Below the pieces are notes generated by a model. That model was given only the letters and a program-made list of their open reading frames with translations, made no database searches and was not told where the DNA came from. Shown here one piece after another: positions 25,340 through 51,642 of a stretch of 64,000 bases of DNA. Origin of the DNA: Hirudinaria manillensis (taxonomy: Eukaryota; Annelida; Clitellata; Hirudinida; Hirudinidae). Numbering within the stretch: the stretch's first letter is position 1; the number at the start of each line of letters is the position of its first letter. A program made the position numbers and the translations under genes. Location: the NCBI GenBank assembly GCA_034509925.1, contig CM067532.1, positions 64,501 through 128,500 of the forward strand, written 5' to 3'.

Positions 25340-28300
25340 ATGGCAACGTACCTGATTGTAATCGTCTTTATGCTTGGCTTTGTTCTCACCTCAACTTCTT
25401 TATCATTTCTGTTTTACATTGTCAGTCACGACGACGATGCTCTCTATCGTCCGTCATAAAAATATTTTCAATTCATTTACACGGGATGAGTCATTGCATC
25501 ATCAACGCAGGAATATAAAGTGTCATTGATTTGTAAATATTCCTGATAAAGTGTTGTGTCACCTTTAAATCCTATTTTCGTTATATAGTATATAGTACCT
25601 ATAACTGGTACTCTTAACATTCTAACATTGTGATTTCCTATTTGTTCAGTTGGTGTCAATTTCATGTCAGAATGTTTAGAATATGGCTTGTTTTAGACTT
25701 TTGAAGATGAACTAATCTCAGTATTTAGCACGCCCTTCAGATGCACTCTGATTAATTTTGATACCTTCATCATGTCGACATGGTTCAGTGCTGAAATCCT
25801 CCGTGACATTATTTCCATATCTCCAGCTGATTAGTGTCGTTGCATTCTTACCATTTCCATGGCGTATTAATAACTTGCGTAAGATTATTAATAAATAGGG
25901 ATTATTAATAATAATGCAATTATTTAATATATTTATTATCATCATCATTGCAATGGAAACATGTCCCTATCTTGTAATTTTTATTTTGTGTTTCCTCTGA
26001 GTTGGACTTGTGAGGACTAAATGCAGCATGTTTGTGAAATCTGTCCCATGTTACTGTACATTGTGTCAGTGACTTTTGTGTTCATTATTGATCTTAATTA
26101 TCAGTTGATCATATTAATAGCAATAATAATGTAATACTAAAAATATAAAATATTAAAAATAATAATAATACTAAAAACTAATAATAATTATGATGTTTGA
26201 TGATTATTGGAAGTCTATTAATTTCATAGTTTCCTTAGTTTTGGACTTGCTTTGATGTTACATTAACCCATGATTTCAAAAAGTGATTTAGTTTAAGTAT
26301 TAATCAACAGCTTTTTAAACAATCAGGTTTTTTCAACATTTTCCAATAAAACGAAACTAGAGATTGTATCTTATGGCACCAGGTTAACTGAAGTAACTTG
26401 CTGTCAACGTTGGTCATACGTTTTGTTAAGTTCAAATTTATTTAAATTTATTCAAATATCAGGGCATAAAAGATTAAGTACTTTTTTCAGGAGTTGTTTG
26501 CATGTATTATGATGTTGACAGATGTTTTCCATTATTGCTCTGTTTTATTGTCGATGATTTTCGATAATCATTTCTACAAACTTTTGGCTCTAACAAATTA
26601 AGCTGCACATTTGGAGACCAGTAACGAATGCTACATAAATATGTTTGTGCTTTATTTTCATGTTCACGGATAATTGTCTTTGTTACTACATTGCGCAATC
26701 GTGATTGGTTAGGAATAACTTAACGAGTTGTTTAGCAACACTTAAAATTCTTAGGATAAACTTTTCCGGATTTACAGAAATTATCTCGCAATAGAAGTGT
26801 CGTTTGCAGTTTTTCTTTGGGAATAGTTCAGACTGGCAACCAAGTTATTGTGCAGAGCAATCAGGCTTTAAAGAATTTTTCGTATTGTTAAATTTAGGGA
26901 TGTTAGGCGTTTGTATCTGAATAGCATTTTAATTAGCATGATGTAGTGAGGACAGCTTAAAATCGTGAGGATGGATAGTTCTCGTTCTAATGCTGAATCC
27001 TTTTGATGGTCGGGTACTTCTCTGTGTTTGCCCCGGGGTTGTAATAGTTTTATTTCAATTAACATTTAGCTTAATAAATGCACTATTCGAGTCACATTTT
27101 GCTGGGGTGTTTGAATTCGAACTGAGGTACAAAGTGCAAGACTAACGAACTTGTTAAACGCCAGTGGTACGCTTTATCGATAGATACTACTAACGGGGTA
27201 TAGCTTTAATCATCATCACTGAAATTACGTCCCTTAGGAGCTTTAATTAAATTCTTGAGATATTACCAGGATCTTTTCGTAGAAAGTGATGATTGCTCAC
27301 TGTTTCTGATAAATGATGACGATTGTAATACATCCTCCGTTCGTGCGGATTTTTTTAAGATACAAAGACGTCTAATTTATAAATTTGCTGAAAGGTTGCT
27401 ATAGCAATTATAATTAGGTGCTTTCAGCCTTAAGAGGGCAGTTCTTGGAGTTTATCGCTAATTTGGTGAAAACCCTACCTTGATAATGTTCTTATCTTAA
27501 CGTCGGGAACCATTAATGTGCTGGAGTTTTGTTTCTAAATCAATTGGCTGAAGTTCCAAAAACATATCCAAAGGACATGCTAATTCTGCAGCAAACAACA
27601 AAATAAAGATTTTTTAATTTTTTTTAGTAATTTGTTGGTATTCTCGATGTGCCGCAGAAAATCACCGCAAATGTTAAGACTGACTGGATGGACTCATTCA
27701 AAACAAAACCAATAATCCTTGAAAATTTTATATTTAAATTCTTGAATCTTTGTTGATAGAAAATCTCGACTGTTTGGACAGGAACAATTAACCAAATGGC
27801 TCTGTTTCCTGGTTTTAGTTGTTAGCTGTCAATTTGATAATTAAGTGCTTGTGGTTGCTCAAACATCACTCTTCATTCGCAACGATTAAAGTGAGTGTTT
27901 CGTCTAATAACATGGGATCTTATTGCCACAATTATGTGTCTTTTCTTGTAACAGTTGATGTAATTACATAGATCCGCATAAAGACTTCATTGTTCGTCTA
28001 GTCAAATGAAACACTCACCAGAAGGAGTGATAAATTAAATCAACAGATTACTGTAAATCACTTATAGTTTTGCAAGTAAACATTCTGTTGTGTTATCAGG
28101 AAAACAATATAAAAAAAAATTACCAATATAATATTTAGTAGTGATGATAATTTATAATGTTAGAGAGTTGAAAAAGCATTTATTCTCCTTGCTTAATGAT
28201 TAAGACAAATAATGGTCAATTGGTCATTTGTTATTTTTATTAATAATTTGTAAATATCATTAACTTTTCTTTAACAACAATTTTGCATATTTAATATTTG

Positions 28301-28466
28301 TTTAAACATTAGATATGGAGATCACAGTGATTCATGTAGGATTCATCGCAGACATAATTATTCACATCAATGCTATTCACATTACTGAGCTACTGCATAT
28401 ATTGTTCTGGACATGCTTGATAAGTAGAGAGTTCATCACAAATATCACATTTCTGTTCTTTTGAAA
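25340..28466. other. Intergenic AT-rich DNA
   Basis: About 3.1 kb between arrestin and the VWDE-like gene. Short frames exist on both strands but none has a family motif or convincing splice borders. AATAAA occurs near 25886 and may end the arrestin transcript. The final part is the likely promoter of the next gene. Confidence 0.5.
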
Positions 28467-31400
28467 ATGTTTTTCTGGAATTATATCATTGTCTTCTTGT
28501 TTGGCAGTGTTGTTTTCTCAAGTGAACAATTTTGTTTTTAATATGCCCAAACTTTTATGCTTAGTTCATATTTATAATTATTTACAATTTAATTATATTA
28601 TTATATTAATTAGATTATTTGTGATTTTTGTGACTTTATTTAATTGATAGTAAATTAAATATTGAGTTTATATTGATAAATATCGGCAAATTTAATACAA
28701 CCAAATCTTTAATAATAAATTAATTATTAGTTATGATTTTCTATTAAATGAATACTTGAGGACAAGATTAAGTCATGTAGGAAATCTTTGAGAAATTTAA
28801 AAATATAATTTCTTCGGTGTTTTGGTTTTTATAGATAGCAAGAGATAAGAGTAACTGAGGTAAAGAGATAATATAAATTAAAAGGTAGTTCCAGATCAAT
28901 ATTTTCTTAACCAGTAGAAATTATTACTAAGCAATTTATGATATTTTATTTATCAATAAGTTTATTATGAAGTGTTTCTTATTAAAACAAATAGAAGTTG
29001 TTATAATCATGAAATGTTATTTTAATCAAAATGATTGACTGTTTAATGTTCAATATATGAATTATAATTAATATTTCAATTAATAGGAATTATATTACAA
29101 AGTTTTAAAAACAGATGATCCTTGTGAGAATGCAGTTGATATTTCAAATGAGAGAAGGAAATCAACTTATGTAACTCAAATGAGTGATGTGGAACTTTGT
29201 GATCAAGAAATTAATACTGGCAAGTACTTTATAAAATGCACAAATATTTTTATATTTACATTTCTATTGAACCAATTATTAAATTATTAAAAATTGTTAA
29301 TATGATTTAATTTAACAGCATTGTGGTATAACTTGGGGGGCAACATGACCTCTCATTGTGTCTTGACAAACAGATGTGGTACTTATTCATCCATATGGCT
29401 CTATGATGATCATCCTACAGGTTATATCACTTCTTCAAAAATACTTTGAATTACATAAGTTACATTATTTTCATTTGAACGTTTATGAATCAAAAAAACT
29501 TTTGGCTTCCAGAAAATTTAAGATTTGCTCTCACATGGTTATTCATCAATAAGTTGCAGATTAAAATAATTAATATCATGACAATTATGATGAATTGAAT
29601 CAAAAATTGGTAATTTTAGGAAATGAAATTGTCACTGCTACGGTCTGTTCCGGTGGAAGCAAAGAGGATTGTTGTAGTTGGAAATCAGAAATTGAAATAA
29701 AAAAATGTGGTGATTCTTTTGTGTATAAGTTGAAAAAAATTGATGATTGTCCCATGGCCTATTGCATCGGGGAGGATCGCGACGTCTCGACTTGCGACGA
29801 GAAAAGCGTTCTGTTGAAGAAGAAAAGGATATGCTTAGGTAAACGGTGAAATACAAATTGTAATAATATTATTATTATTAATTTATTTCCTAGTATAAAT
29901 AAATGAACAAAAATAAACGAAAATGTAATCTTCAATTTTCCTCTAAGGGTTGCCCGCATTCGATCGTCCGAAACTGAGCGCCCCCTACGCGTCGTCGTCC
30001 AAAAAGCTAATCGTAGGCAACGCCGCCCTAAACGTCAGTCTCTTCTCCTTTGAATGTTCCGTCCGTGCAGAGACCTTCGACCCGAAAGATCTTCCCGGAA
30101 CTTTGCAGACGGAAATGGTTTTCAAGATGGACGAAGATGTCGTGGCCAATTTTTCAGGACCATTTTCTTCAAAAGCATCAATCAATGAAACTTATCTTAA
30201 GGGACATCTTGGAAAGACTGTGAGACATTTTGTCTCATTTCAATGTGAAAAATAAGATGTTATTTTTAATACTTTACGAAATTATTAAATTAATTAATCT
30301 AAGTGTATTGAAAAATAATGTGATTAGGCATTAAAGGAATGAAAATCCATTATTAGCTGTCATGCTCAGTGAGATTCTACTATGTTATGGAAAGGGGAAT
30401 TGCAACTGAGAAATCTGAATGGAGTGCAAGTGATGGTTTCTATTTGGGAATCGTGGCAATGGTAAGATTTAAATTTAAAAAACTTTTCTTATTAAAATAA
30501 AAGTTCAATAAAGTTTGCATTATTTTATGCAAATATCAACCGCCCTTGATTTTTTATGTTCACAAATTGTTAAATAAATTTTGAAAAATAAGTTTTAAAA
30601 AAAGAGTTTTTGTTCCCATAGAATGAGCTAATGTGTATTTTAAGGACTTAGTCTTATTTCTAATTTAAGGAAAGATTTACATTATTTTCTTAATTTTTCT
30701 GGTTCAAAATTAATCTGCCAATTTATAATTATTTCATTTATCAGAATGAAGAAGGCAAAATAGTTAAAGACATGAATGTCATACAAGGCAAATCGTACAA
30801 CTTAACTTTCAAACCCACCTTCCCCCTAACCTTGGGCCACTGTTTTGGCCGCACTACGTGTCGACCCCGGGAGTACGTCTTTGCCGTGGAAGCGTCTCTC
30901 GCCAAAATCTCGACCTCCGTCTGCAAATTGAAGTTTTCGATTTCCGAGCAAGAAGTCTTCGTGCGAGTTCAAGCGAGGACGACTTTCGGCCACGAGAGGA
31001 GCGCCACGAAGCTGGCGTTCCGGGGACACGATTCGCTCGGCGAGACTTTGTTCTCGAACTACGTCGTGGACCCCGTCACGGTGAGACCGACGAGTCGACG
31101 TCGTCGATCGTTTAAAAAATGCTTCGGTAATTTTGATGTCTTTTAACGATAACTATTTTCAGATCGACTGACTTTTGTAATCGACCGAATCTTTCTTTTC
31201 GTAATCGAACACGATCTCGTATTTTCAGATAACGATTAACGACAATTCAAAAAGGCCAACGTGTCGATCCACAGGGGATCCTCACTTTTCATCCTTCCAG
31301 TGAGTCATCCGATCAGCTGATTTTTTTTATTTTAATTCTTTTTTGGTTATTTGGCAGTCAATCATTGCATTTTCATTTCATAAAATTTCATTCAAACTAT

Positions 31401-34400
31401 TTCTTGCCATGTTTTTGCTCGTCCAAATCATACATCGTGCCAATAGCATTTTAATTAGTTGCAATAAAAAGATATTAAAAGTTAGAACATTTAAATTCAC
31501 CACAGGGGAACCACTTTTAACAACTACGAAGTTGGGGATTTCAATCTCCTTTCTGTCAACAGCGGAAGACTCTTAGAGGTTTTTTTTTTGTCGAATCGAC
31601 ATTATTTTAGAAAAATTAAATCATAAATGCACTCGGGAATGCGAGCGTCCGACGCAAAGTCGTCCGAAGAAGGCGCTTCGATTCGAACCGACCGATGCAG
31701 AACGACCGTCGCTTCTCGTCGTGACGCCCGTTCGGTCGTCTCGCTTAAAAAAACGGGTCCTGCCGAATTCCACGTGGAACGAGTTAATAAACCGTTATCG
31801 AACGCGGAACGAATCGACGCTCGAGTCGTTAAAATTTCTCTCGAAACGTTTCCAGATCCAGGCGAGGCAACTGCCCTGCGGCAACGGTCGGGTGACGTGC
31901 AACTGCGGAGTCGTGGCCAGAGAAGGTGGTTTCGGTTTTGTCGACTATTTATGTATTAATGTTAAATATTAATATTAATCATTTCAATTGGTTGCTTCTG
32001 TTGTTAAATGAATCGTTATTATTCTTAGGAAATAACCTGTTAGGAGTTTCAGCTTGTGACAAACTTCCAAGTCCGTTAGCTTTTGAGCTAATGAGGGACA
32101 ATGTCAATGACAGACCAACCATAGAAAAGGAGGGTAATTCTTATTATGTGAGTTTTTTTATGCTATGAATCACTTTACATGAAAGAGTGATGATCAAACT
32201 TACATTAATAAAAGGGATATTATTAGATATTACATCCATTAGGATATAAAAAATCATTTAAATAAATTAAAGTGTTTCTAATTTGTAGATTCAGTTTGTA
32301 TCTGGTATTTCAATGAGATTGGACATCTTTGGATCACCAGGAAATTACTTCATGAACGTTTACGTTTACGGACTCAAAACCGATTCGTATTCGGGCATCT
32401 GCGCAGGAAAAGCAGGAAACTTCGATTCCTATAGGTCTATATTATAATAACAGCATAATTGAACTAAACATTTTCTTTTAAAGAAAATAAAAAGTATTTA
32501 TTTACTAAGAACAATAATCATTGGGCCAGGTTTTGGAATGAGGTTAGATTAAATATTCGTTGAAATGACCCGAGAAAACTTTCACGTTCAGAATCCAGGC
32601 ACAGCAGAGTTTCTTCCAGAGCAGACTGCCATCTTGCGTGCGCGAAATTAACGAATTTCCGGGCTGTTCCTGCTGCTCCGTCGAGCGACCGAAAAATCTG
32701 CTGACTTTTCCGAACGTTTGCGACCTCCGGTCGGAAAACGGTTCCGAAGGGGAAATAAAAGCGAAGTTCGACGAAGAATTGAAGGGCCTTGCAAACGGCT
32801 TCACTGAAAAAGATATTTTCATAACAGTGGATCACAAATTGATTGCAGAAGAAGTTAGTACTTTATAATTTGAATGTGGCATAGTATAAATGTAAAATTT
32901 ATTCCATGAACAAATTCAATTTTGAAATTTTAAAATAATTCAATCATTTCAATGATTTTTGCTTTGTTTTGTGATTTGGACATTTTAAATTGTTAACTAA
33001 TGACATTTTTTGATTGCTAATGCAAAAGTTGATTATATCAATTGATGGTCATCAATTAACAATTATATCAATTGATGGTCAATTAATAATTTTTCTCAGA
33101 AAAACGTGAAAGTAATTACAAATGATGAAGCAAGCAAAACTTGCAACAAAGTATTTGAAGAATCAAAATTTTATGAAAAATGCAAAGAATTTCTAAAGGA
33201 AGACTTTAAAAATTTGGAGGCAGATTGCATGGAGGATTTGAAAGTTTGTTTAAAAATATAATTCCATTGCATGTCAGTGGTCCGATGGTGTTGTAAATAG
33301 CAATCAAAATGGTGCAGTGGACCTTTGACTAAGCACTTCCCTATTTTTAAGTATCAATTTATAGTTTTTAATTTAACAATTCTTAGTTAAGTCATTGTGA
33401 TAAGTTGTTAATCAAACCAAATATTACCTTCATCGTGTCTCAATATAATCATTATAAAACTACTGGGCATTTTTAGGGCATTATTATTCCATTTTTTTAA
33501 TTATTTCTACTTCTTTATCATTATTATTATTATCATCAACACCCTCACCACCATCACAGCCATCATCATCATCGTCATTTTATCGATGTTAACTTTTGAA
33601 ATGGGATCAATTATCAGATGAGTGGTGAGGAATATTTTGCCAAAACTCACCTGACAGTCTTTGAGAGAATTTGCAAGGAAAGCATTGACAAGGTCATCAT
33701 CATAACCGATACGAGCAGGTCGCAGGAAGAGCAGGCTTTGATCGACATGTCTAACCAGATTGGGGACGGCTTTTGCTCGGTTTGTCTCAACGGAGGACTT
33801 TGCAAAGGAGGAAAGTGTGAATGTATTGAAGGTATAAACAAATTTTATTTCAAATGTGTTTTTTAAACATATTCTATCTTTACAAATGTGTGAACAAATG
33901 GATCAAACGGTCATTAGTAATTCATGTTTACATATTAATTCATTAGTAATTCATGTTTACATGTGCAATAGTTTAATAGAAACAACATCTAAGCATTAAA
34001 TGTTAGTAATTTGTATGAGGTGAACACAAATAATTTTAATAAATCTTTCAATAAAAGATAATTTTAATGATTAGATATAGGTATAATAATAATAATATTA
34101 CTTCAAAACAACATTTGATAATTTCAATATCAGGTTATGGTGGTGATGACTGTTTCCATAATCTGACCGGGACACCAGTAATAGCAGGTCTGCAAGCCAC
34201 ATTGCAATGCGATCTCTCGGAACGTCCCTGTCACCTGATGAATTTAGGATATCGCGACATTTTCACCGATTCGACAGTAACTTTGGAGAGCGTTTATGAA
34301 TTTCGAACGCAGGTAAATGGTACTAAACAATTTCTATAACCATGGAAACTAATAACAATAATCTTGATGATTTCAAGGTGGCAATGATTTGATTTGTTTG

Positions 34401-35687
34401 TAAATTTAAAATTAAACGTTCCTTTAGATATTAAATTATTCATCCCAGGACGGACTGCTCTTCAACGCCTCTCGGGGTCGGGCCTCGATAACCGAACAGG
34501 GTTACCTCCAAACCTCGCTGCACGAAAGTCTTTTCGCTTCGATCTCTCGCTCCGGACCGGTCGTCAAAGCGGACGTTCACGTCGTGGTTCGAGAAGGTTC
34601 CGCCATCAGGAAGAGCAACGTTTTGAATTCCATCATCTACGACGGAATTTGCATGGCTTGTGAAATGGAAAAATGCCTTCAAAAGGTTCGATTTGCTCGC
34701 AAAGAATGGTTCGGTCGTTTCAGAAGTGCTTTTGTTGTCGGCTCTCTTTGTCACGGTGTCGTGCCGAGCTAAGTCGCATTAAGACTCGCCTCGGTATCGA
34801 ATTTATTATTAATTACTAGTCGCATTAAGTTGTATTAAGGCCTGCAGTTTTTAGGGTTAGGGTAATCTATTATTACCAAGAATTATGGGTTAGGGTAATC
34901 TGTTATTACCAAAAATTATCCGACCCGTTCTTGCTTGCGGCAGTGATGGCAAGTTTATGGACGGAGATCGATCGATGGCCCTTCATATCATAAAAAAATT
35001 GAAAAGATTAAATAAATATGTATATTGTATATTGCAATTTATATTTATCAAAACTGACAGGATGGAAATTAAAATTACAAATAATAAATAAATAAATAAT
35101 AATAATAAATAACAAAATGTTTACAGGATGATTCATGCTTAATAGATGATAAATGTTACAAATCCATGCATTCACTTGATGATAATTTATACTGCAATCC
35201 TTCAACATCCAGGAATTCTTGGACAAATAAAAGTTTGTTTAATTTATTAATGTTATTAATTAATTATTATTAATTTATTATCACTGTTTTTATTATGTCG
35301 ACATGTTGTGGTTGACATTTTAATTATTCCAGACCTTAAAATTATTTTAAATTTGGAAAATTTGAGATAAAATGGCTTTAAAAAAGCTCTTAATTATTAC
35401 CATTAATGAATGTCATCTTCTGAATGTCATGAATCAATGTCATTTATGATCTATCCATGAATCTTTGTGGATGCAACAATTGGAAACAAAATTCTTAAAA
35501 TATTAGAACCTTTAGGAAACAACAAATCATCAGAATTTGTGTTTTGCCAGGTAAAGATGGGTCTGAAGTTGTCAAATGGATCTTCATAATAATGGCCATA
35601 ATAATTGCTTCTTTGATATCCTTCTGTTGCATAGCCTGTTTCATTGGCTACCTCGTCGTGGCGTTGTGTCGTGCAGTAAACAATTGA
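28467..35687 (+). CDS. VWDE-like membrane protein 1 (D8C, VWD, EGF, TM)
   Basis: Nineteen exons thread in phase (2952 bases, 983 residues): 28467-28521, 29115-29219, 29319-29420, 29620-29838, 29948-30219, 30357-30461, 30745-31080, 31229-31299, 31506-31578, 31856-31925, 32029-32147, 32289-32434, 32592-32853, 33100-33243, 33618-33831, 34134-34312, 34449-34685, 35127-35232 and 35551-35687. A signal peptide (MFFWNYIIVFLFGSVVFS) is followed by a D8C-type Cys domain (LWYNLGG, CGTYSSIW, CPMAYCIG), VWDE-type spacer repeats, a VWD domain (TGDPHFSSF at about 412-420; PCGNGRVTCNCGV), a Cys-rich region, an EGF-like module (CLNGGLCKGGKCEC), and a terminal membrane helix (WIFIIMAIIIASLISFCCIA) with a short tail. 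These families are large secreted or surface adhesion proteins; the partner is unknown. Intron 2 has a GC donor (G|GCAAGT). Poly(A) signal at 35718-35723. Confidence 0.85.
34854..34919. repeat. 33-bp direct repeat carrying a hairpin
   Basis: Two adjacent 33-bp copies, each starting GGGTTAGGGTAATCT and ending ATTACCAA(A/G)AATTAT. Each copy contains inverted arms GGTAAT/ATTACC around a five-base loop, and a GGGTTAGGG telomere-like string. It lies in intron 17 of the VWDE-like gene. Confidence 0.85.
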
Positions 35688-35717
35688 CTTTCAAAACCAA
35701 AAATTGCCTTTCCCTTT

Positions 35718-35723
35718 AATAAA
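35718..35723 (+). terminator. Poly(A) signal after the first TM terminal exon
   Basis: AATAAA about 30 bases past the stop at 35687; a second AATAAA follows at 35830. Together with the AATAAA at 36558 it supports two separate 3' ends for the VWDE-like gene. Confidence 0.6.
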
Positions 35724-36008
35724 AGTTTTATGAAATGAAAATTTATTTTATAATAGTTTGTGTTGCTTAAAATGAAAATTTGTTACTTTTGCAGTGATTT
35801 ATCAATCTGGAAATTATATTCTTACTAATAATAAAGTTTCATTTTACTTTTATGCCATTTGAGATTTAATACCTTTAATGCCCTCGCTCCTGCCTTTATT
35901 ATCGTTATTATTATAACTTCTTGATTAATGGTGATTACTATTTTTAAATTTTTATTCAATGTTTTAGAAGGTATTCTTTAATAAGCTTTGTTTCTAAAAA
36001 ATCAAGTC

Positions 36009-36033
36009 ATATATATATATATATATATATATT
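36009..36033. repeat. (TA)n microsatellite
   Basis: About 12 TA dinucleotides between the two alternative terminal exons of the VWDE-like gene. Confidence 0.9.
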
Positions 36034-36386
36034 CTTTGGAACATTCTTTCCAAAATTTCTTCAAATTATTTTTAAGTAAGTTAATTTTTTAAATAATTTT
36101 TGAGGAATATCACCAAGTGCTATTAAATTTGTCCACAACTTTCATATAAGGCACTTTCAAAATAGAAATAATTAATTAATCATTTTTAACCTTAATTAAT
36201 TATTTTGTCACATTTGAGGCCAGTTTTTTGAGTTAGGATGCTTGACAACTTAGTTTGTACATTTGAACAAAACTTAGTTTTGTACATTGTAGATGACAAT
36301 TATTTCACATATTTTATTTAACTGTATAATTTAAATTGTAAAATCAGATTTGAATATTTTTGCAGCAATTTATTTTGTAATTTTAG

Positions 36387-36493
36387 ATGAAAGGAGCAGA
36401 CACATAACATGGGTGATAGCCCTGGTTTGCACGGTCATTGTTCTTGTCTTGATTGTTGTTGTTGCTTGCGTCGTTGTTAAGAGACGGGGCTGA
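36387..36493 (+). CDS. Candidate alternative terminal exon of VWDE-like gene 1 (second TM anchor)
   Basis: After an acceptor (TAATTTTAG) an exon entered in phase 1 encodes ERSRHITWVIALVCTVIVLV and a helix ending VVVKRRG, then TGA at 36491-36493. The preceding exon of the gene (35127-35232) leaves in phase 1, so it could splice either to the 35551 exon or to this one. Each terminal exon has its own AATAAA (35718-35723 and 36558-36563). Both encode a single membrane helix, but the cytoplasmic ends differ (CRAVNN versus KRRG). The alternative reading is a leftover last exon of a duplicated gene. Confidence 0.6.
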
Positions 36494-37392
36494 ATGAATT
36501 CAGAAAGATTATTGGATGGTTTTTTCTTTAAGTTTTGGATCTTTTAAATGCAAGTCAAATAAATTTTTGCATAAAGTCAAAGCATTCCTCTCATGCCTTA
36601 TTGGCAGTTGTCAATTTCAACATGTGTTTCACGGTGAATGTGTTTTCAAACTTTTTAATTTCTTTTGATATATTACTCCACCATATATTTTAAAAAATCT
36701 TTTAGAGGACTATTTGCCTTATTTTGCATGCATTTGAAGTGCTTTGAAAATTATTGCATTTTATTCATTTTTATGAAAACATTTTGTTTTTCATAGTTTG
36801 TAACTTAATTTCTGCCTAGAAAGGGTGTGCTTTTCTTTAATGTCAATTAAATATGGGGAATTGGTAATTGATGAAAAGCAGTTACGCTAGGATTTAATTC
36901 AAAGGTCTCTGAAGAACAATCAACAGCAGGATATTATTAGCTGGAAATTGTTTACAAAACAATCCCCGCGAGGAAGAAGTTGTGAGTAATTTTACGTCAA
37001 TTATAGAAATACATTTATCAGGTTTTATGCGAATTGCTGAGGCACTATACACTGTTAAAAAATGCAGCAAGATGGTTTATGATGGGCGGTGCCATGATAT
37101 CCATTATCGAACCTAATTGCGATGTGATACTTGTTATGATATGCGAAAACGTACAGGATGTTCGAATTAAAAGTTAATTTTTGGTGGGGACCAATCGCTG
37201 AAGAGTGCATTTATCTGTTCACAGATGGCTTTAGTTTAGCTGCGTTTGCATCATGTTATGTTCTAAGACCGAATACATCTTTCAAATAATTTGAGACATT
37301 GGCTATTACTTAGCTATAACTCATTCGTTACCGTCGCTAACTTTTAAGTCCTAACTTTTAATCGGACTAGAAAATAATTTAAGTTTTAAATC
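36494..37392. other. Spacer between the two VWDE-like genes
   Basis: Holds the AATAAA at 36558-36563 and about 0.8 kb of AT-rich DNA that is the presumptive promoter of the second gene. No exon seen. Confidence 0.4.
36558..36563 (+). terminator. Poly(A) signal after the second TM terminal exon
   Basis: AATAAA 65 bases past the stop of the 36387-36493 exon. Confidence 0.6.

Positions 37393-51642
<14,250 letters not shown>

Noticed and set aside
30826-31115. Overlapping long frames on both strands over the 30745-31080 exon
   Set aside because: Shadows of a GC-rich coding exon; only one frame joins its neighbours.
31627-31959. 110-residue plus-strand frame in the GC-rich intron
   Set aside because: It is out of frame with the VWD exon and is explained by base composition; only the separate in-frame extension is kept as a finding.
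32525-32539. Mini-exon GTTTTGGAATGAG inside VWDE-like gene 1
   Set aside because: Its 13 bases break the phase between 32434 and 32592, which join directly in phase 2.
34394-34772. Arg-rich frames over the 34449-34685 exon
   Set aside because: Out of frame with the splice-consistent reading that continues the VWDE protein.
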